A DNA stretch of 64,000 nt from NCBI RefSeq assembly GCF_008727875.1, contig NZ_VTWS01000008.1:1-64000 (forward strand), read 5' to 3'. The notes under the pieces are model-generated. The model did not search any database and was not told where the DNA came from. It saw nothing but the letters and a program-made list of their open reading frames with translations. Positions 63,387 through 64,000 of the stretch are shown piece by piece (within the stretch, counting starts at the first letter, position 1; the number at the start of each line of letters is the position of its first letter). The stretch is from Larkinella humicola (GTDB lineage Bacteria; Bacteroidota; Bacteroidia; Cytophagales; Spirosomataceae). Both the position numbers and the translations under genes were made by a program.

Positions 63387-64000
63387 TCAAAGGTATTTTT
63401 TCAGGTAAGAAATGATGCGCGGCCAATCCGTGGGCAGAACCGCATGGCCTCCCTCGTGCATAAAATACCCCAGGTGATTCATCAGCAAAGACGTATCCTC
63501 CGCCGGGGGCAGGACGGTGGTTTCCGGAGTGGTTTTTCCGAAAAGTTTATACACCGGGGCTGCGGCCACTGCCGACAGGAACTCCCCGTTCGGGTCCGAC
63601 CAGTAATCCGTGCTGCCGGTCTGGAGGAGTAAAGGCCGGGGAGCCATCAGGGCGACCAGCACGTGCCCATCAATCGGCAAGCTGTTCACCTTGTCAGAGT
63701 AGGTATGGTAGTTGGCGGCAAACTGGTAGAGATACCGCGAGGGATCGGTAATATGTCCGATGGTTTCTCCGAAATTGCGTCGGCTCAAAGCCGCCCCTCC
63801 TTCGCCCGAAATGCTGGCGACCACCACCTTAAACCGGGTATCATGGACACCCGCCCAGAGAACCGCCTTCCCCAAACGGGAAGCACCCTGAAGGGCAATG
63901 CGGGTCGCATCAATCTGTTGATCCGTTTCAAAGTAATCCATCGCCCGGCTAAGGCCCCAGGCCCAGGCCGAAATCGCTCCCCACTCATTGGCCGCCGGTC
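63387..64000 (-). CDS. CE15-like glucuronoyl esterase/alpha-beta hydrolase (C-terminal part)
   Basis: The last 204 or so codons of a gene whose start lies beyond the right edge; the frame is open to base 64000 through WGAISAWAWGLSRAMDYFET. The nucleophile Ser is in GASRLGKAVLWAG, and SGEGGAALSRRNFGETIGHI and ALMAPRPLLLQTG are conserved in CE15-like enzymes. The base His is probably in EGGHAV near the end. The family cleaves esters between glucuronic acid and lignin or alcohols in plant cell walls. It lies upstream of, and on the same strand as, the SusCD operon, but 444 bases separate it from the sigma gene, so it is not obviously co-transcribed with it. Confidence 0.8.
   Translation of the reverse strand, partial: PAANEWGAISAWAWGLSRAMDYFETDQQIDATRIALQGASRLGKAVLWAGVHDTRFKVVVASISGEGGAALSRRNFGETIGHITDPSRYLYQFAANYHTYSDKVNSLPIDGHVLVALMAPRPLLLQTGSTDYWSDPNGEFLSAVAAAPVYKLFGKTTPETTVLPPAEDTSLLMNHLGYFMHEGGHAVLPTDWPRIISYLKKYL

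Overview
The window is 64 kb of bacterial chromosome from a member of the Bacteroidota, most likely Cytophagales of the Spirosoma/Larkinella type. This is inferred from a sigma-70/FecR/SusC/SusD cassette, a type IX secretion sorting tail, promoters of the form TTTG-N20-TAnnTTTG in place of E. coli boxes, a KdpD split from its kinase, and a moderately high GC content. No rRNA, tRNA, CRISPR array, phage or intact insertion sequence was seen. The window ends inside a gene on the right.

Layout, left to right. 1-4.5 kb: a 51-bp-arm hairpin, a serine hydrolase with TPR tail, a VOC ring-cleaving dioxygenase-like protein, an esterase and an SGNH hydrolase. 4.5-13.9 kb: a complete minus-strand potassium uptake operon (28-aa membrane peptide, kdpF, kdpA, kdpB, kdpC, porin, split kdpD, histidine kinase), interrupted between kdpA and kdpB by an antisense toxin-antitoxin module whose toxin is broken. 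14.2-17.6 kb: a four-gene sugar oxidation operon (aldo/keto reductase, zinc dehydrogenase, TIM-barrel isomerase, mutarotase) with a nested inverted repeat.

17.8-25.0 kb: two tandem TetR genes about 90% identical, followed by a TolC/MFP/RND efflux operon. An 18-bp palindrome of the form TTTAATCA-NN-TGATTAAA lies ahead of each TetR gene and ahead of the efflux operon, so the three units look like one regulon. 25.1-31.0 kb: orphan acyl carrier protein, nucleotide-sugar epimerase, GT39-like glycosyltransferase, then a GAF-domain protein followed 10 bp later by a PycTM (Pycsar effector-type) membrane protein. 31.7-37.7 kb: DUF4331 protein with a T9SS tail, TPR lipoprotein and TonB receptor.

37.9-47.9 kb: a small hypothetical gene, a lipoprotein beta-lactamase-fold hydrolase, an OmpR/HK two-component pair divergent from a second TolC/RND/MFP operon whose pump lacks the second Asp of the proton relay, and a YidH-like protein. 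47.9-52.5 kb: a TetR gene divergent from an ABC-exporter membrane domain without its ATPase domain, plus HlyD and TolC partners; a 17-bp palindrome sits at the predicted transcription start. 52.6-62.9 kb: a minus-strand sigma factor/FecR/SusC(STN)/SusD/FG-GAP-ASPIC nutrient-uptake operon. 63-64 kb: a LuxR helix-turn-helix relic and the C-terminal part of a CE15-like carbohydrate esterase.

The main themes are efflux (three envelope-spanning systems), potassium homeostasis and glycan uptake. Long intergenic hairpins at several gene junctions form a second, non-coding layer.
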